Below are positions 36,257-45,920 of a stretch of 64,000 bases of DNA, in pieces. Source of the stretch: Winogradskyella litoriviva (GTDB lineage: Bacteria > Bacteroidota > Bacteroidia > Flavobacteriales > Flavobacteriaceae). Within the stretch, counting starts at the first letter, position 1. The number at the start of each line of letters is the position of its first letter. The notes under the pieces are model-generated. The model made no database searches. It had not been told where the DNA came from and was given only the letters and a program-made list of their open reading frames with translations. The position numbers and the translations under genes were made by a program. The stretch is taken from assembly GCF_013249065.1 (NCBI RefSeq), contig NZ_JABRWQ010000003.1, positions 310,001 to 374,000 on the forward strand, read 5' to 3'.

Positions 36257-37312
36257 TTATTCGTACGCTTTATCTTCTTCGATGTGAGCAAACTGTGAGT
36301 TTTTAGCCGAATTGTTAGAATCAACCACCATAGCAGCAATACTTAAGTTATCCATAACATAATCAGAAGGTACTGTCATAGTAAATGAAGTTATATACTC
36401 TGTTAATGCGCTAGTTACAGGAATTGCATCTCCCAAAACTGCAGAGAGTGAATTTCTTAAAACTTCATTATGTTCAAACTCCGGAATTACATCACCCATA
36501 TTATAAAATGGACTTGTACTATCTCCATTATAATAATTAACCTGTCCATTAATAATCTCATCTTCTAATAAGTAAACAACAAGTTTGTCGCCTAGCACAG
36601 AACCTTCTTCATAAACAACATTAACTTGTACTGTTAATTCGTCGCCTTCTAATTCCGAATTAATAGCTATTGCCAAATTTGTGTCTAAACCAGCGATACT
36701 TGTTACATCCGTATTTGCATGTGGATTTTGCCATTCGGTTGTTCTATTAATTTTTGCAGCAGGAAAACCCTCTACATTAAATGCATCTTTTAAAGTTTGT
36801 ACCTGACTAAAGTGCATTGGATCTGGATAACTATTTGCCGTTTCGTGTATGGCTATTACAGTAATATCATCCGTTTCTTGATGCAAAGAGGTTAATGCCG
36901 CTGAAACTCTAGGACAAAAACCACACCATGTCCCTGTATAATCCTCGACCACAATTTTTCGCTTAGGAATAATAACAGTAAAATTTTCAGTATTTGTAGT
37001 TACCTCTACTCCATCTTCCATATAAACTCCATAAACTTCAAATTCTCCAATAGCATCAGAAGAAAAAGAAGAACCATCAATAGCATCACCATCTACATAA
37101 AACGTAGCTAATGAAGTTACATCTTCACCTGCTTCATTTACAATTTTAAACGGAATCTCTTGATTTATCAAAGAAGCCTTCCTAACAAGTTCGTCAACAC
37201 TTATTTGAGCAGTTGGAGTTGTTAAAGGCACATTCTCTTCTGTTTTACTACAAGATACAGATATTACTAAAAATAATAATAAAAATATCTTTGGCACTTT
37301 TTTTGAAATCAT
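36257..37312 (-). CDS. Omp28-related lipoprotein with thioredoxin-type CxxC
   Basis: This 351-residue lipoprotein (signal to VSC, about residue 21) has three parts. An Ig-like beta region spans about residues 35-115. A thioredoxin-fold core carries Cys130-Gly-Phe-Cys133 (TGTWCGFCPR), with the cis-Pro region at EGFPAAKIN. A C-terminal beta domain follows. This is the architecture of Omp28 proteins of Bacteroidota. It is divergent from a TlpA-like gene. It probably has a redox or chaperone role at the outer membrane; no substrate is known. Confidence 0.88.
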   Translation of the reverse strand: MISKKVPKIFLLLFLVISVSCSKTEENVPLTTPTAQISVDELVRKASLINQEIPFKIVNEAGEDVTSLATFYVDGDAIDGSSFSSDAIGEFEVYGVYMEDGVEVTTNTENFTVIIPKRKIVVEDYTGTWCGFCPRVSAALTSLHQETDDITVIAIHETANSYPDPMHFSQVQTLKDAFNVEGFPAAKINRTTEWQNPHANTDVTSIAGLDTNLAIAINSELEGDELTVQVNVVYEEGSVLGDKLVVYLLEDEIINGQVNYYNGDSTSPFYNMGDVIPEFEHNEVLRNSLSAVLGDAIPVTSALTEYITSFTMTVPSDYVMDNLSIAAMVVDSNNSAKNSQFAHIEEDKAYE

Positions 37313-37414
37313 AGCAATAGTATTGTTTTTCGCTAATTTAATTAATTTTTAGAACAACAGTACATTTGAAAAAAAATTAACTAATATTGTGTATCAAAAT
37401 TCGAAAATTTAACC

Positions 37415-37903
37415 ATGAAAAAACTAATTTTAATTTTTTGCTTAAGTCTATTTAGCTTTGCTGTAACAGCTCAAAATGACCTTCCAAATGTAGATGTAAC
37501 TTCTATAGATGGCAAAACTGTAAACCTTCAAGAAGCTACTAATGACAGCGGAATTACAATTGTTTCGCTTTGGGCAACATGGTGTGTTCCTTGTTTAAAA
37601 GAATTAGACGCCATTAATGATGTTTATGAAGAATGGCAAGAAGAAACAAATGTAGAACTTCTAGCAGTTTCAGTTGATGATAGCAGAACTGTAAAACGCG
37701 TAAAATCTTTAGTAAACGGTAAAGATTGGGATTATACAGTTTTATTAGACAGTAATAATGATTTAAAACGTGCATTAAACGCATCAAGTATTCCTCTTAC
37801 AATTTTAGTAAAAGATAACAAGATTGTTTATGAACATTCTGGTTATAGTCCTGGTGCCGAATTTGAATTGTACGAAAAAATAAAAGAGCTTTCTAAAGAC
37901 TAA
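37415..37903 (+). CDS. TlpA/ResA-like thioredoxin, exported
   Basis: This 162-residue protein has a signal peptide (1-19, VTAQ) and a thioredoxin fold with Cys57-Val-Pro-Cys60 (WATWCVPCLKELD). The cis-Pro region is SSIPLTILVKDNK. It is a likely periplasmic thiol reductant or disulfide partner. It is followed after 33 bases by the DUF6029 barrel gene and lies divergent from the Omp28 lipoprotein gene. Confidence 0.93.
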   Translation: MKKLILIFCLSLFSFAVTAQNDLPNVDVTSIDGKTVNLQEATNDSGITIVSLWATWCVPCLKELDAINDVYEEWQEETNVELLAVSVDDSRTVKRVKSLVNGKDWDYTVLLDSNNDLKRALNASSIPLTILVKDNKIVYEHSGYSPGAEFELYEKIKELSKD

Positions 37904-37936
37904 TCACTTACCGCTTACCGCTAATAACCAATTGTA

Positions 37937-39586
37937 ATGAAGAAAATTATCATTCTAGCTACGCTATTTGCAAATCTAACTATTATAAATGCCCAAGAAA
38001 CAGGAAATTTTTATGGAGGATTAGAATCTAATTCACAATGGCTTCAAACCGATAAAGGCATTAATTTTTTAGCTCCAAATGATCAATTTAGGGCAAATAA
38101 TTATGTGTTATTAAATTATAACTTAGGTAACTTTACCGCTGGCGTTCAGTATGAGTCTTATTTACCTTCTGCATTATTAGGTTACGACCCAATTTTTGAT
38201 AATAAGAATGATGTTGCAACATACTATTTTAACTATAAGGACGACAATTTAGATGTAACAGGAGGTTATTTTTACGAACAGTTTGGCAGCGGATTAATAT
38301 TAAGGTCTTGGGAAGACAGACAGCTTGGTCTAAATAATGCATTAAAAGGTCTAAATGTAAAATTTAATGCCACTAAAGACTTAAGCATAAAAGCTGTCTT
38401 TGGAAAACAACGCCATGGTTTTGAAGAATCTGAAGGTACCATACAAGGACTCGATGCTGATTTAAGTTTAAGTGGTGCTCTAAATATTGAAAGCATAGAC
38501 ATACAATTAGGTGCTAGTTATGTTGGTAGAAATCAAGACACTAATGGTAATGAAGCGCTACCATCAACCGTTAGCGCTTATGGTGGACGATTAGATTTTA
38601 TAATAGATAATTTTTATGCAGGTGTTGAAGCGATAATTAAAGATCCAGATGCAATAGCTAATGAAGGTGTATTATCTTCTAATAAATTATATGACGGTAC
38701 AGCTTTACAAGTTAATGCAGGTTATGCTAAAAAAGGATTAGGAATCAATGCAACCTTTAGAAGACTAGAAAATTTTAGTTTTTATTCCGATAGATTAGCT
38801 GAAGGAAATGTTTACAATCAACAAGTGCTTAATTATGTACCTGGTCTTACTAAGCAACAAGACTATCTTTTAACAAACATCTATGTTTACAATCCACAAC
38901 CAAGATTAATAATAGAATCTTTTGATCAACGCTCTGGTGAAGTTGGCACACAATTCGATTTATATTACTCGTTTAAAAAAGGAACAACTCTAGGTGGAAA
39001 ATACGGAACAAAATTAGCTGCAAATTTTTCATATTGGGGCGGATTAGATGCTGAATACAATATTGAAAACAAATGGTATAAAGCCAAATTTATTGGAAAA
39101 GGTCATCAACTTTTTAGGGATTTTAATCTTGAAATAAAAAAGAAATGGTCTAAAAAATGGAGTTCAGTACTAACCTATCAAAATGTAATAGTAGATAAAG
39201 GTGTGGTTGAAGGAGGTCCTTTAGGAAACAGCTCTATTCTTGCAAATATTGGTGTATTAGAATCTACTAGACGTTTTGATAACGGAAAAGCACTGCGCTT
39301 AGTCGCACAACATTTGTGGAGTGAAGACGACCGTAAAAACTGGGCAGCAGCAGTAATAGAATATAATTTCTCAACACGCTTTGCTCTTTATGCTGCGGAC
39401 AATTGGAATTATGAGGGCACCAATGAAACACACTACTATAGTGTTGGAGGAAGTTATAGTAAAGGCAACACTAGATTAGGTCTAAACTACGGAAGACAAC
39501 GAGGTGGTTTAATATGTATAGGAGGTGTATGCAGATTTGTACCAGAAAATACAGGACTTAGCGCAAACCTTACAGTTGCATTTTAA
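37937..39586 (+). CDS. DUF6029 outer-membrane beta-barrel protein
   Basis: This 549-residue protein has a signal peptide (1-19, INAQ) and a start GNFYGGLESNSQWL that I associate with DUF6029. The body alternates polar and apolar residues with many aromatic-flanked strands (FTAGVQYESYLP, GGYFYEQFGSG). The C-terminus ends in Phe (LSANLTVAF), as expected of an outer-membrane barrel. It probably shares an operon with the TlpA-like gene. A terminator follows. Function unknown. Confidence 0.85.
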   Translation: MKKIIILATLFANLTIINAQETGNFYGGLESNSQWLQTDKGINFLAPNDQFRANNYVLLNYNLGNFTAGVQYESYLPSALLGYDPIFDNKNDVATYYFNYKDDNLDVTGGYFYEQFGSGLILRSWEDRQLGLNNALKGLNVKFNATKDLSIKAVFGKQRHGFEESEGTIQGLDADLSLSGALNIESIDIQLGASYVGRNQDTNGNEALPSTVSAYGGRLDFIIDNFYAGVEAIIKDPDAIANEGVLSSNKLYDGTALQVNAGYAKKGLGINATFRRLENFSFYSDRLAEGNVYNQQVLNYVPGLTKQQDYLLTNIYVYNPQPRLIIESFDQRSGEVGTQFDLYYSFKKGTTLGGKYGTKLAANFSYWGGLDAEYNIENKWYKAKFIGKGHQLFRDFNLEIKKKWSKKWSSVLTYQNVIVDKGVVEGGPLGNSSILANIGVLESTRRFDNGKALRLVAQHLWSEDDRKNWAAAVIEYNFSTRFALYAADNWNYEGTNETHYYSVGGSYSKGNTRLGLNYGRQRGGLICIGGVCRFVPENTGLSANLTVAF

Positions 39587-39609
39587 GTTTAACCTTAAAA
39601 ATAGTATTT

Positions 39610-39643
39610 AAACGATATTTGAAGTCAAATATCGTTTTTTTTA
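39610..39643 (+). terminator. Terminator after the DUF6029 gene
   Basis: AACGATATTTG-AAGT-CAAATATCGTT is a perfect 11-bp stem followed by eight T. Confidence 0.92.
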
Positions 39644-39724
39644 TGCCATAAATTTGTATGAGTTAAGCTTTTAGTTATCTTGAAAATTCAATTTTAACGA
39701 ATCATTTAATTAATTCTACTCACT

Positions 39725-41641
39725 ATGATTAAAAAAATTACCCTCGCTTTTTTGCTTTGCTTTTCTGTTTCTCAGTTAACTAAGGCACAAACATTTCTAA
39801 CCGAAGGATTTGAAGGTGCCGTATTTCCACCAACAGGTTGGACTTCTTTTATAGGTACTAATGGAATAGGTACTACTAACGACTGGGTTCAAGCAACAGC
39901 ACCAAATACTGGTATATACGCGGCCGCAAGTCAATATGAAAATGTTACAGGAGGTATAGCCGAAGATTGGCTGGTTACAAGTCAAATTGATTTAACAAGT
40001 GCTACTAATACAGAATTGCTTTTTTATTCTACGCAAAGTTATAGCTCTGATTATGGCTCTACTTACCATGTAAAAGTTTCAACTGCTTCTCAAACCACTC
40101 ATGCTGATTTTACTACAATAGCCACATACGATGAATCTAATGTTGGTTCTGGTTATGAACTAAAAAATATTGACTTATCTGCATATGACGGTATGATGAT
40201 ATATATTGCTTTTGTACATTATAATGATGATGGTGACAACTGGATAATTGATGATGTTTCTGTAAGATCTCCTTACAGTATTGATGCTAAAATAGAAGGT
40301 ACAAGTCTAAGTAGATATTCTCTTATTTCTGCAGATAACCAAATTTCAATAGATGTTAACAATAATGGATCTAGTACAATTACTTCTTTAGATATTTCTT
40401 GGAATGATGGCACAACTGATAATAGCTCTACAATTACAACAAGTATTGCTCCTGGAGAAACAGTTACAATTGACCACCCAACAATGGTAAATTACTCAGC
40501 AATTGTTGAAAAAAATATTGACTTAACAATAAGCGCTGTAAATGGATTAACTGACGAAGACCCAACTAATAATAACGACTTAAAAGACTTTAATACTGTA
40601 TCACAATCCGGAACAAAAGCTGTTTTCATAGAAGAAGCTACAGGTACATGGTGTGGATGGTGTCCGAGAGGAGCAGTTGGCTTAGATTATATGACTTCTA
40701 CATATCCTAATACCGTTATTGGTGTTGCTGTTCACAATTCAGATCCAATGGAAGTTGCAGCATACGATGATGGAATTGGTCAATATATTAGCGGATATCC
40801 AAGTGGTGTTATAGATCGAAAATATGAAGATGTAAACCCAGCTCAGGCCAATTTACAAAGTGCTTACGATGCCTTAAATACAGAAATTGTCCCTGTTGAT
40901 TTATCCATTGGAGCAACTCAAAATGGAAGTGATTTAACAATTACTGCTAATGCTAATTTTTACACTAATTTTGGTAATGCCAATTTTAGATTTGGTATAA
41001 TTATTACTGAAGATGGTGTAACAGGGACTGGTGATGGCACAAACATTGTTGGTAATGACTATGATCAACAAAATTACTACTCTGGTGGAGCTAATGGTGT
41101 AATGGGTGGTTATGAAAATTATACTGACCCAGTACCTGCAACTCAAATGGTATACAATCATGTTGGAAGAGCATTAATAGGTGGTTTTGACGGACAAGAA
41201 AATTCTGTACCTGCTTCTATTACTGATGGTTTAAGTGCTTCTTATGATTTCAACTATACTATACCTTCTACAATTAATCAAGCCAATATGCATATAGTGT
41301 TGGTTCTAATTGATGCAGCAGATGGTACTGTAGTAGGTGCTAGTCAAAGTACTGTAGCCGAAGCTTTAAGTGTAGAAGAAGTAGCTGGTATTGATTCAAT
41401 TAAACTATATCCTAATCCTGCCACTGACAAACTAAATATTGCTTTCCAAGCAGGAAATGGCGATTATAATATTTCTATAACTGATATGTTAGGAAGAACT
41501 GTTATTAACAATAACTACGAAGGTTTATTTGGAACACAAAATATTGAGTTACCAGTATCTCAACTTAATCCTGGCCATTATATTATGAAAATTAATGATG
41601 GCATCTCGTCTTACAGTGCGAAATTTGTGATAACTAAATAA
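39725..41641 (+). CDS. Omp28-type thioredoxin-fold protein secreted by T9SS
   Basis: This 638-residue protein has a signal (about 1-21, TKAQ). A choice-of-anchor-J-like beta domain follows at about 25-185 (FEGAVFPPTGWTSF ... DNWIIDDVSV). Next come an Ig-like region and an Omp28 thioredoxin core with Cys310-Gly-Trp-Cys313. It ends in a type-A T9SS sorting domain (LYPNPATDKLNI ... GHYIMKINDG ... FVITK). It should be exported across the outer membrane and anchored. It is the secreted counterpart of the Omp28 lipoprotein at 36257-37312. Confidence 0.92.
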   Translation: MIKKITLAFLLCFSVSQLTKAQTFLTEGFEGAVFPPTGWTSFIGTNGIGTTNDWVQATAPNTGIYAAASQYENVTGGIAEDWLVTSQIDLTSATNTELLFYSTQSYSSDYGSTYHVKVSTASQTTHADFTTIATYDESNVGSGYELKNIDLSAYDGMMIYIAFVHYNDDGDNWIIDDVSVRSPYSIDAKIEGTSLSRYSLISADNQISIDVNNNGSSTITSLDISWNDGTTDNSSTITTSIAPGETVTIDHPTMVNYSAIVEKNIDLTISAVNGLTDEDPTNNNDLKDFNTVSQSGTKAVFIEEATGTWCGWCPRGAVGLDYMTSTYPNTVIGVAVHNSDPMEVAAYDDGIGQYISGYPSGVIDRKYEDVNPAQANLQSAYDALNTEIVPVDLSIGATQNGSDLTITANANFYTNFGNANFRFGIIITEDGVTGTGDGTNIVGNDYDQQNYYSGGANGVMGGYENYTDPVPATQMVYNHVGRALIGGFDGQENSVPASITDGLSASYDFNYTIPSTINQANMHIVLVLIDAADGTVVGASQSTVAEALSVEEVAGIDSIKLYPNPATDKLNIAFQAGNGDYNISITDMLGRTVINNNYEGLFGTQNIELPVSQLNPGHYIMKINDGISSYSAKFVITK

Positions 41642-41662
41642 AACAGTTTAAAACGATTAATA

Positions 41663-41692
41663 TAAGGGAAGCGTAATTGCTTCCCTTTTATA
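41663..41692 (+). terminator. Terminator after the secreted Omp28 protein gene
   Basis: AAGGGAAGC-GTAATT-GCTTCCCTT with a downstream T-run. Confidence 0.88.
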
Positions 41693-41762
41693 TTAAATTA
41701 TAAAAAATGTATATTTGATATCTGTTTTAACCATAAATAAACATTTAAAAAAAAATTAAATT

Positions 41763-42494
41763 ATGAAGAAAAAATTACTTTTTATGAGCTTGTTTTTAGC
41801 AAGTCTCGTGTCTTATGCACAATTTGAAGTTAGAGACCAAAGCGACGACAGTCTTTTATCAGAAGGACAAGTTATTGCATTTTCTGAAGCTGGATGTGCA
41901 TATAATGACCCTTGTAACTTTAAGTTTAAAGTAACAAATACTAGTACTACAGATATATATATGAGAATTTTTGTAGACAACCTTACTGGCACTGATGGTT
42001 CAAATTTTCAGTTATGTTTTAATGGTGTTTGTTTAAACAATGTATCTCTTAATAGTGGATACCCAAGCACACCTGCTCTAATCGCTGCAGGAACAACTAA
42101 TAGTGCTGGTAACAATTTCTGGAATCAAAATTCGTCTGACACAACAACGCCTATGAGCTGGACCTTAAGGTTTCAGGCATATGATGCTAGTGGATTCACT
42201 GTTGGTACACCTTTAACTGTTACTTATGAGTTTAATCCATCTTTAAGTGTTGATGAAACTGAATTATCTTTTTTAGAAGTTTATCCAACAAGCACTCAAA
42301 ATCATTTAAATGTAATTTCTAGCGAAGATTTATCTGCTGACATATTCGATTTAGTAGGTAGAAAAGTAATGCAAGCTAATATTACATCTGGAACCGATAC
42401 AATTGATGTTTCAAATTTATCTGCTCAACCATATATTATAAGATTTACAAATACTTCTGGTAATACGATGACTAAAAAAATCGTAAAAAAATAA
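41763..42494 (+). CDS. T9SS type-A cargo protein
   Basis: This 243-residue protein has a signal (1-20, SYAQ). A beta-rich domain with four cysteines (CAYNDPCNF, LCFNGVCLN) would suit two disulfides. A C-terminal T9SS type-A sorting domain runs from about residue 170 (FLEVYPTSTQNHLNV to MTKKIVKK). The body resembles an Ig-like adhesion or matrix domain but I do not recognise a family. It follows another T9SS cargo gene that has Cys-x-x-Cys, so disulfide exchange between the products is conceivable. Confidence 0.82.
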   Translation: MKKKLLFMSLFLASLVSYAQFEVRDQSDDSLLSEGQVIAFSEAGCAYNDPCNFKFKVTNTSTTDIYMRIFVDNLTGTDGSNFQLCFNGVCLNNVSLNSGYPSTPALIAAGTTNSAGNNFWNQNSSDTTTPMSWTLRFQAYDASGFTVGTPLTVTYEFNPSLSVDETELSFLEVYPTSTQNHLNVISSEDLSADIFDLVGRKVMQANITSGTDTIDVSNLSAQPYIIRFTNTSGNTMTKKIVKK

Positions 42495-42512
42495 TAAAGT
42501 TTTGGAGTACAG

Positions 42513-42550
42513 AAAAAACCGTTTGATAAAAATCAAACGGTTTTTTTTAA
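42513..42550 (+). terminator. Strong terminator between T9SS cargo gene and rsmG
   Basis: A 15-bp perfect stem AAAAAACCGTTTGAT/ATCAAACGGTTTTTT has a four-base loop and a T-run of eight. It can act in both directions. Confidence 0.93.
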
Positions 42551-42611
42551 TTTTAGAACAATAATTTATGTGTAACTACTAACAAGGTAAACACTAATTT
42601 ATCTATGTACT

Positions 42612-43241
42612 TTAAGGTTTATACTTTAAGGGCAAATGAATTACTTTTTTAGTATCAAAGAAAGGCTCTTCAAAATAATCTGAGAGCAAATAGGCTTTTA
42701 CAGTTTTGTATTGTTTTAACTCATCGGTTAAATCGCCTCCTTTTAAATAGAGGATACCGTTTTTTAATTCATTTTTCTGATTTTTAGCAATCTTCCCTTT
42801 AACCCAAGTCGTAAACTCTGGCATTGAAGTAACTGCTCTACTCACTATAAAATCGAAAGTTTCATCAATGGCCTCTACTCTACTATGTGTTGTTTTAACA
42901 TTGGTAAGTTCTATAGCTTCAGAAACCGCATTTATAACCTTAAGCTTTTTATTAATACTATCTACTAAATGAAATTTACACTCAGGAAACAAAATTGCCA
43001 AAGGCACACCTGGAAAACCTCCTCCTGTTCCAACATCTAAAATTGAAGAACCTGGAGTAAAACTCATAACTTTTGCAATTCCTAAAGAATGTAAGATATG
43101 TCGCAAATAGAGTTCATCTATATCCTTACGAGAAATTACATTTATCTTGCTATTCCAATCTTTATAAAGTGCTTCTAATGCTGCAAATTGTCTAATTTGA
43201 GTTTCAGTTAGATTTGGGAAATATTTCAAGATTAACTCCAT
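42612..43241 (-). CDS. rsmG: 16S rRNA m7G527 methyltransferase
   Basis: This 209-residue SAM-dependent enzyme has the RsmG/GidB signatures NVISRKDIDELYLRHILHSL, the SAM loop ILDVGTGGGFPGVPLAI, and FDFIVSRAVTSMPEF. It modifies G527 in 16S rRNA; its loss gives low-level streptomycin resistance in other bacteria. It is monocistronic and divergent from the desaturase gene. Confidence 0.96.
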   Translation of the reverse strand: MELILKYFPNLTETQIRQFAALEALYKDWNSKINVISRKDIDELYLRHILHSLGIAKVMSFTPGSSILDVGTGGGFPGVPLAILFPECKFHLVDSINKKLKVINAVSEAIELTNVKTTHSRVEAIDETFDFIVSRAVTSMPEFTTWVKGKIAKNQKNELKNGILYLKGGDLTDELKQYKTVKAYLLSDYFEEPFFDTKKVIHLPLKYKP

Positions 43242-43304
43242 AACTTTATTTTTTTTTCAAAAATACTCAATTTTACTCTGTATTATTTATGGTATTCTCT
43301 CATG

Positions 43305-43331
43305 TTGCATTTTAATTATTAACTATCTTTG
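43305..43331 (+). promoter_or_regulatory. Probable promoter of the desaturase gene
   Basis: TTG at 43305-43307 and TATCTTTG at 43324-43331 are separated by 16 bases, 57 bases before the ATG. Confidence 0.5.
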
Positions 43332-43388
43332 CTTTGTTATAATGAATTTCAATCCCTTACGTTATAACTATAAATAAATTATAGACTA

Positions 43389-44486
43389 ATGGCTCAACAA
43401 ACAGTAAAATTCTCTAGAACAGACTCTGCTAAGTTCTTTAGAACCCTTAATAAACGCGTTAACAACTACTTTAAAGAAAATAACATAAAGAAAACAGGAA
43501 ACTGGAAACTATACCTAAAGGCTGTAGTAATGTTTACATTATTACTTGGACCATTAGTTGTATTACTAACAGTTGATAATCTTCCTGTATGGCTTCAAAT
43601 TTTATCTATGATTGTTATAGGTATTGGTATGGCAGGTGTAGGAATGAATGTAATGCACGATGCTAACCATGGCTCATTTTCTAGTAAACCATGGGTAAAC
43701 AAACTTATGGGAAGTAGTATACATATTTTAGCTGGTAACGATTACAATTGGAAAGTACAACATAACGTATTACACCATACATACACTAATATACAAGGCC
43801 ATGACGAGGATATTGATGCTGGTAGAATAATTCGTTTTTCTAAGCATGCTAAATGGCTAAAAATCCATAAATACCAAAGATATTATGCTTTTTTACTATA
43901 TGGATTACTAACAGTAAACTGGGCTATTACAACAGACTTTAAACAAACTTACCAGTACCTAAAAAGAAAATTATCTTATGGAGAATTCCCAAATCCTGCA
44001 ACGCAATGGACTAAGCTAATTATAGGAAAAATAATATATTATTCAATATGGGTAGTACTTCCTTTGGTTTCTGGTTATGCTTGGTGGCAAGTTTTAATAG
44101 GCTTTTTAATTATGCATTACACTGCAGGTATTATCCTTAGTGTTATTTTTCAGCTTGCACATGTTATGCCTAATACAGAAATGCCCTTGCCAGATAAAGA
44201 AGGAAACATGAAAAACACTTGGGCTATTCACCAATTGTTTACAACGTCTAACTTTTCACCTAAAAGTTGGATTGTTGAGTTTTACACAGGCGGTTTAAAT
44301 AGGCAAGTTGAGCATCATTTATTTTCAAACATTAGTCATGTTCATTATAAAAATATTGCTAAAATAGTAAGAGAAACTGCACATGAATTTAGTTTACCAT
44401 ATAATGAATATAATTCTATATGGAAAGCTATTGCAGAACACTATGAGCAATTAAAACAATTAGGTAAAAAGCCAACAATGGCTTAA
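43389..44486 (+). CDS. Membrane fatty acid desaturase
   Basis: This 365-residue acyl desaturase has the three histidine boxes MHDANHGSF, QHNVLHHTYTN and RQVEHHLF. The Gln in box three resembles front-end (delta-5/delta-6-like) desaturases, but there is no fused cytochrome b5. Four or so membrane helices are visible. It introduces double bases into acyl lipids using a diiron centre, likely for membrane fluidity control; double-bond position is not predictable here. An aminotransferase gene follows after 30 bases. Confidence 0.93.
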   Translation: MAQQTVKFSRTDSAKFFRTLNKRVNNYFKENNIKKTGNWKLYLKAVVMFTLLLGPLVVLLTVDNLPVWLQILSMIVIGIGMAGVGMNVMHDANHGSFSSKPWVNKLMGSSIHILAGNDYNWKVQHNVLHHTYTNIQGHDEDIDAGRIIRFSKHAKWLKIHKYQRYYAFLLYGLLTVNWAITTDFKQTYQYLKRKLSYGEFPNPATQWTKLIIGKIIYYSIWVVLPLVSGYAWWQVLIGFLIMHYTAGIILSVIFQLAHVMPNTEMPLPDKEGNMKNTWAIHQLFTTSNFSPKSWIVEFYTGGLNRQVEHHLFSNISHVHYKNIAKIVRETAHEFSLPYNEYNSIWKAIAEHYEQLKQLGKKPTMA

Positions 44487-44516
44487 TAAATTGCAGAAAA
44501 AAACCAACACAATCAC

Positions 44517-45701
44517 ATGAATCAACTATCGGATAGAATTAACAACCTAGCCACATCAGCTACGCTTGCCATGGCAGCAAAAGCTAGAGAATTACGCGCA
44601 GAAGGAAAAGATATAATTGGTCTAAGTTTAGGAGAACCAGACTTTAATACGCCAGAATTTATAAAGAACGCAGCTATTGAAGCAATTAACCAAAACTATA
44701 ACAGCTATACACCTGTTGATGGTTATGTAGACCTAAAACAGGCTATTATCACTAAATTTAAACGTGATAATAACCTTAATTACACCTTGCCACAAATTGT
44801 TGTATCTACTGGTGCAAAGCAAGCTTTAGCAAATATTGCGGCTGTAATGTTAAATGCTGGAGACGAAGTTATTTTACCATGCCCTTACTGGGTAAGTTAC
44901 AGTGATATTGTAAAATTAAGTGATGGAGTACCTGTTGAAGTACAAACATCTATAGATAATGATTTTAAAATGACAGCCGAGCAATTAGAAGCTGCCATTA
45001 CACCAAAAACGAAAATGATTTGGTATAGTTCTCCTTGTAACCCAAGTGGATCTGTATATAGTAAAGAAGAATTAAGAGCATTAGCAGATGTTTTACAAAA
45101 GCATCCTAATATTTATGTCGTATCTGATGAAATCTATGAGCATATCAATTTTGTAGGAGGTCATTTTAGTATGGCTGAGTTTGATGATATGTATGACAGA
45201 ACAATTACTGTAAACGGTGTGTCAAAGGCTTTTGCAATGACAGGTTGGAGAATAGGTTTTATTGGTGCGCCAGATTGGATTGCTAGAGCATGTAATAAAA
45301 TGCAAGGCCAAATTACCAGTGGTGCAAATTGTATTGCACAACGCGCTACAATTACGGCTTTAGAAGCAGACCCTTCTAGTATAAAATATATGGTTGATGA
45401 ATTTAAAGAAAGACGTCAACTAATATTGAGTTTATTAAGTGAAATTGAAGGTTTTAAAACAAATGAACCAGAAGGTGCATTTTATGTTTTCCCTAATATT
45501 TCTGCTTATTTTGGAAAAACTATCAAAGGAAAAACAATTAATAATGCCTCTGACTTTTCTTTATTTTTATTAGAGGAAGCATTAGTAGCAACCGTTACAG
45601 GTGAAGCCTTTGGAAACCCTGACTGTATTAGAATTTCTTATGCAGCATCCCAAGATGAAATAAAAGAAGCAATTAAACGTATTAAAGCTGCGTTGAGTTA
45701 A
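44517..45701 (+). CDS. PLP-dependent aminotransferase class I (aspartate aminotransferase-like)
   Basis: This 394-residue fold-type I enzyme is of the AAT I-beta group: DIIGLSLGEPDFNTP, YTPVDGYVDLKQAI, SSPCNPSGSVYSKEEL and VSDEIYEHI. The PLP Lys lies in NGVSKAFAMTGWRIG and the substrate Arg in CIRISYA. It probably transfers amino groups between aspartate and 2-oxoglutarate, though related proteins also act on aromatic amino acids. A terminator follows. Confidence 0.94.
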   Translation: MNQLSDRINNLATSATLAMAAKARELRAEGKDIIGLSLGEPDFNTPEFIKNAAIEAINQNYNSYTPVDGYVDLKQAIITKFKRDNNLNYTLPQIVVSTGAKQALANIAAVMLNAGDEVILPCPYWVSYSDIVKLSDGVPVEVQTSIDNDFKMTAEQLEAAITPKTKMIWYSSPCNPSGSVYSKEELRALADVLQKHPNIYVVSDEIYEHINFVGGHFSMAEFDDMYDRTITVNGVSKAFAMTGWRIGFIGAPDWIARACNKMQGQITSGANCIAQRATITALEADPSSIKYMVDEFKERRQLILSLLSEIEGFKTNEPEGAFYVFPNISAYFGKTIKGKTINNASDFSLFLLEEALVATVTGEAFGNPDCIRISYAASQDEIKEAIKRIKAALS

Positions 45702-45720
45702 TATTTGTTATTAATATATA

Positions 45721-45763
45721 AAAAAGAGTCCTTTCTAATTTAAGTATAGAAAGGGCTCTTTTG
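45721..45763 (+). terminator. Terminator of the aminotransferase gene
   Basis: AAAAGAGTCCTTTCTA pairs with TAGAAAGGGCTCTTTT (one G-U pair). The T tail is short. Confidence 0.8.
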
Positions 45764-45920
45764 ATTTTAGGAATACCCAAACAATAAATGATTTAATAAT
45801 ATCTTTACCCTTTGTATTTAATTAACCTAACGGCATGTTTTCAAATTTTAAGTTGCAATAATTCCTCTTAAAAGGTTCTAAAAACACATCGGTTAAACGG
45901 TGAAAACAAATAGTATATTC

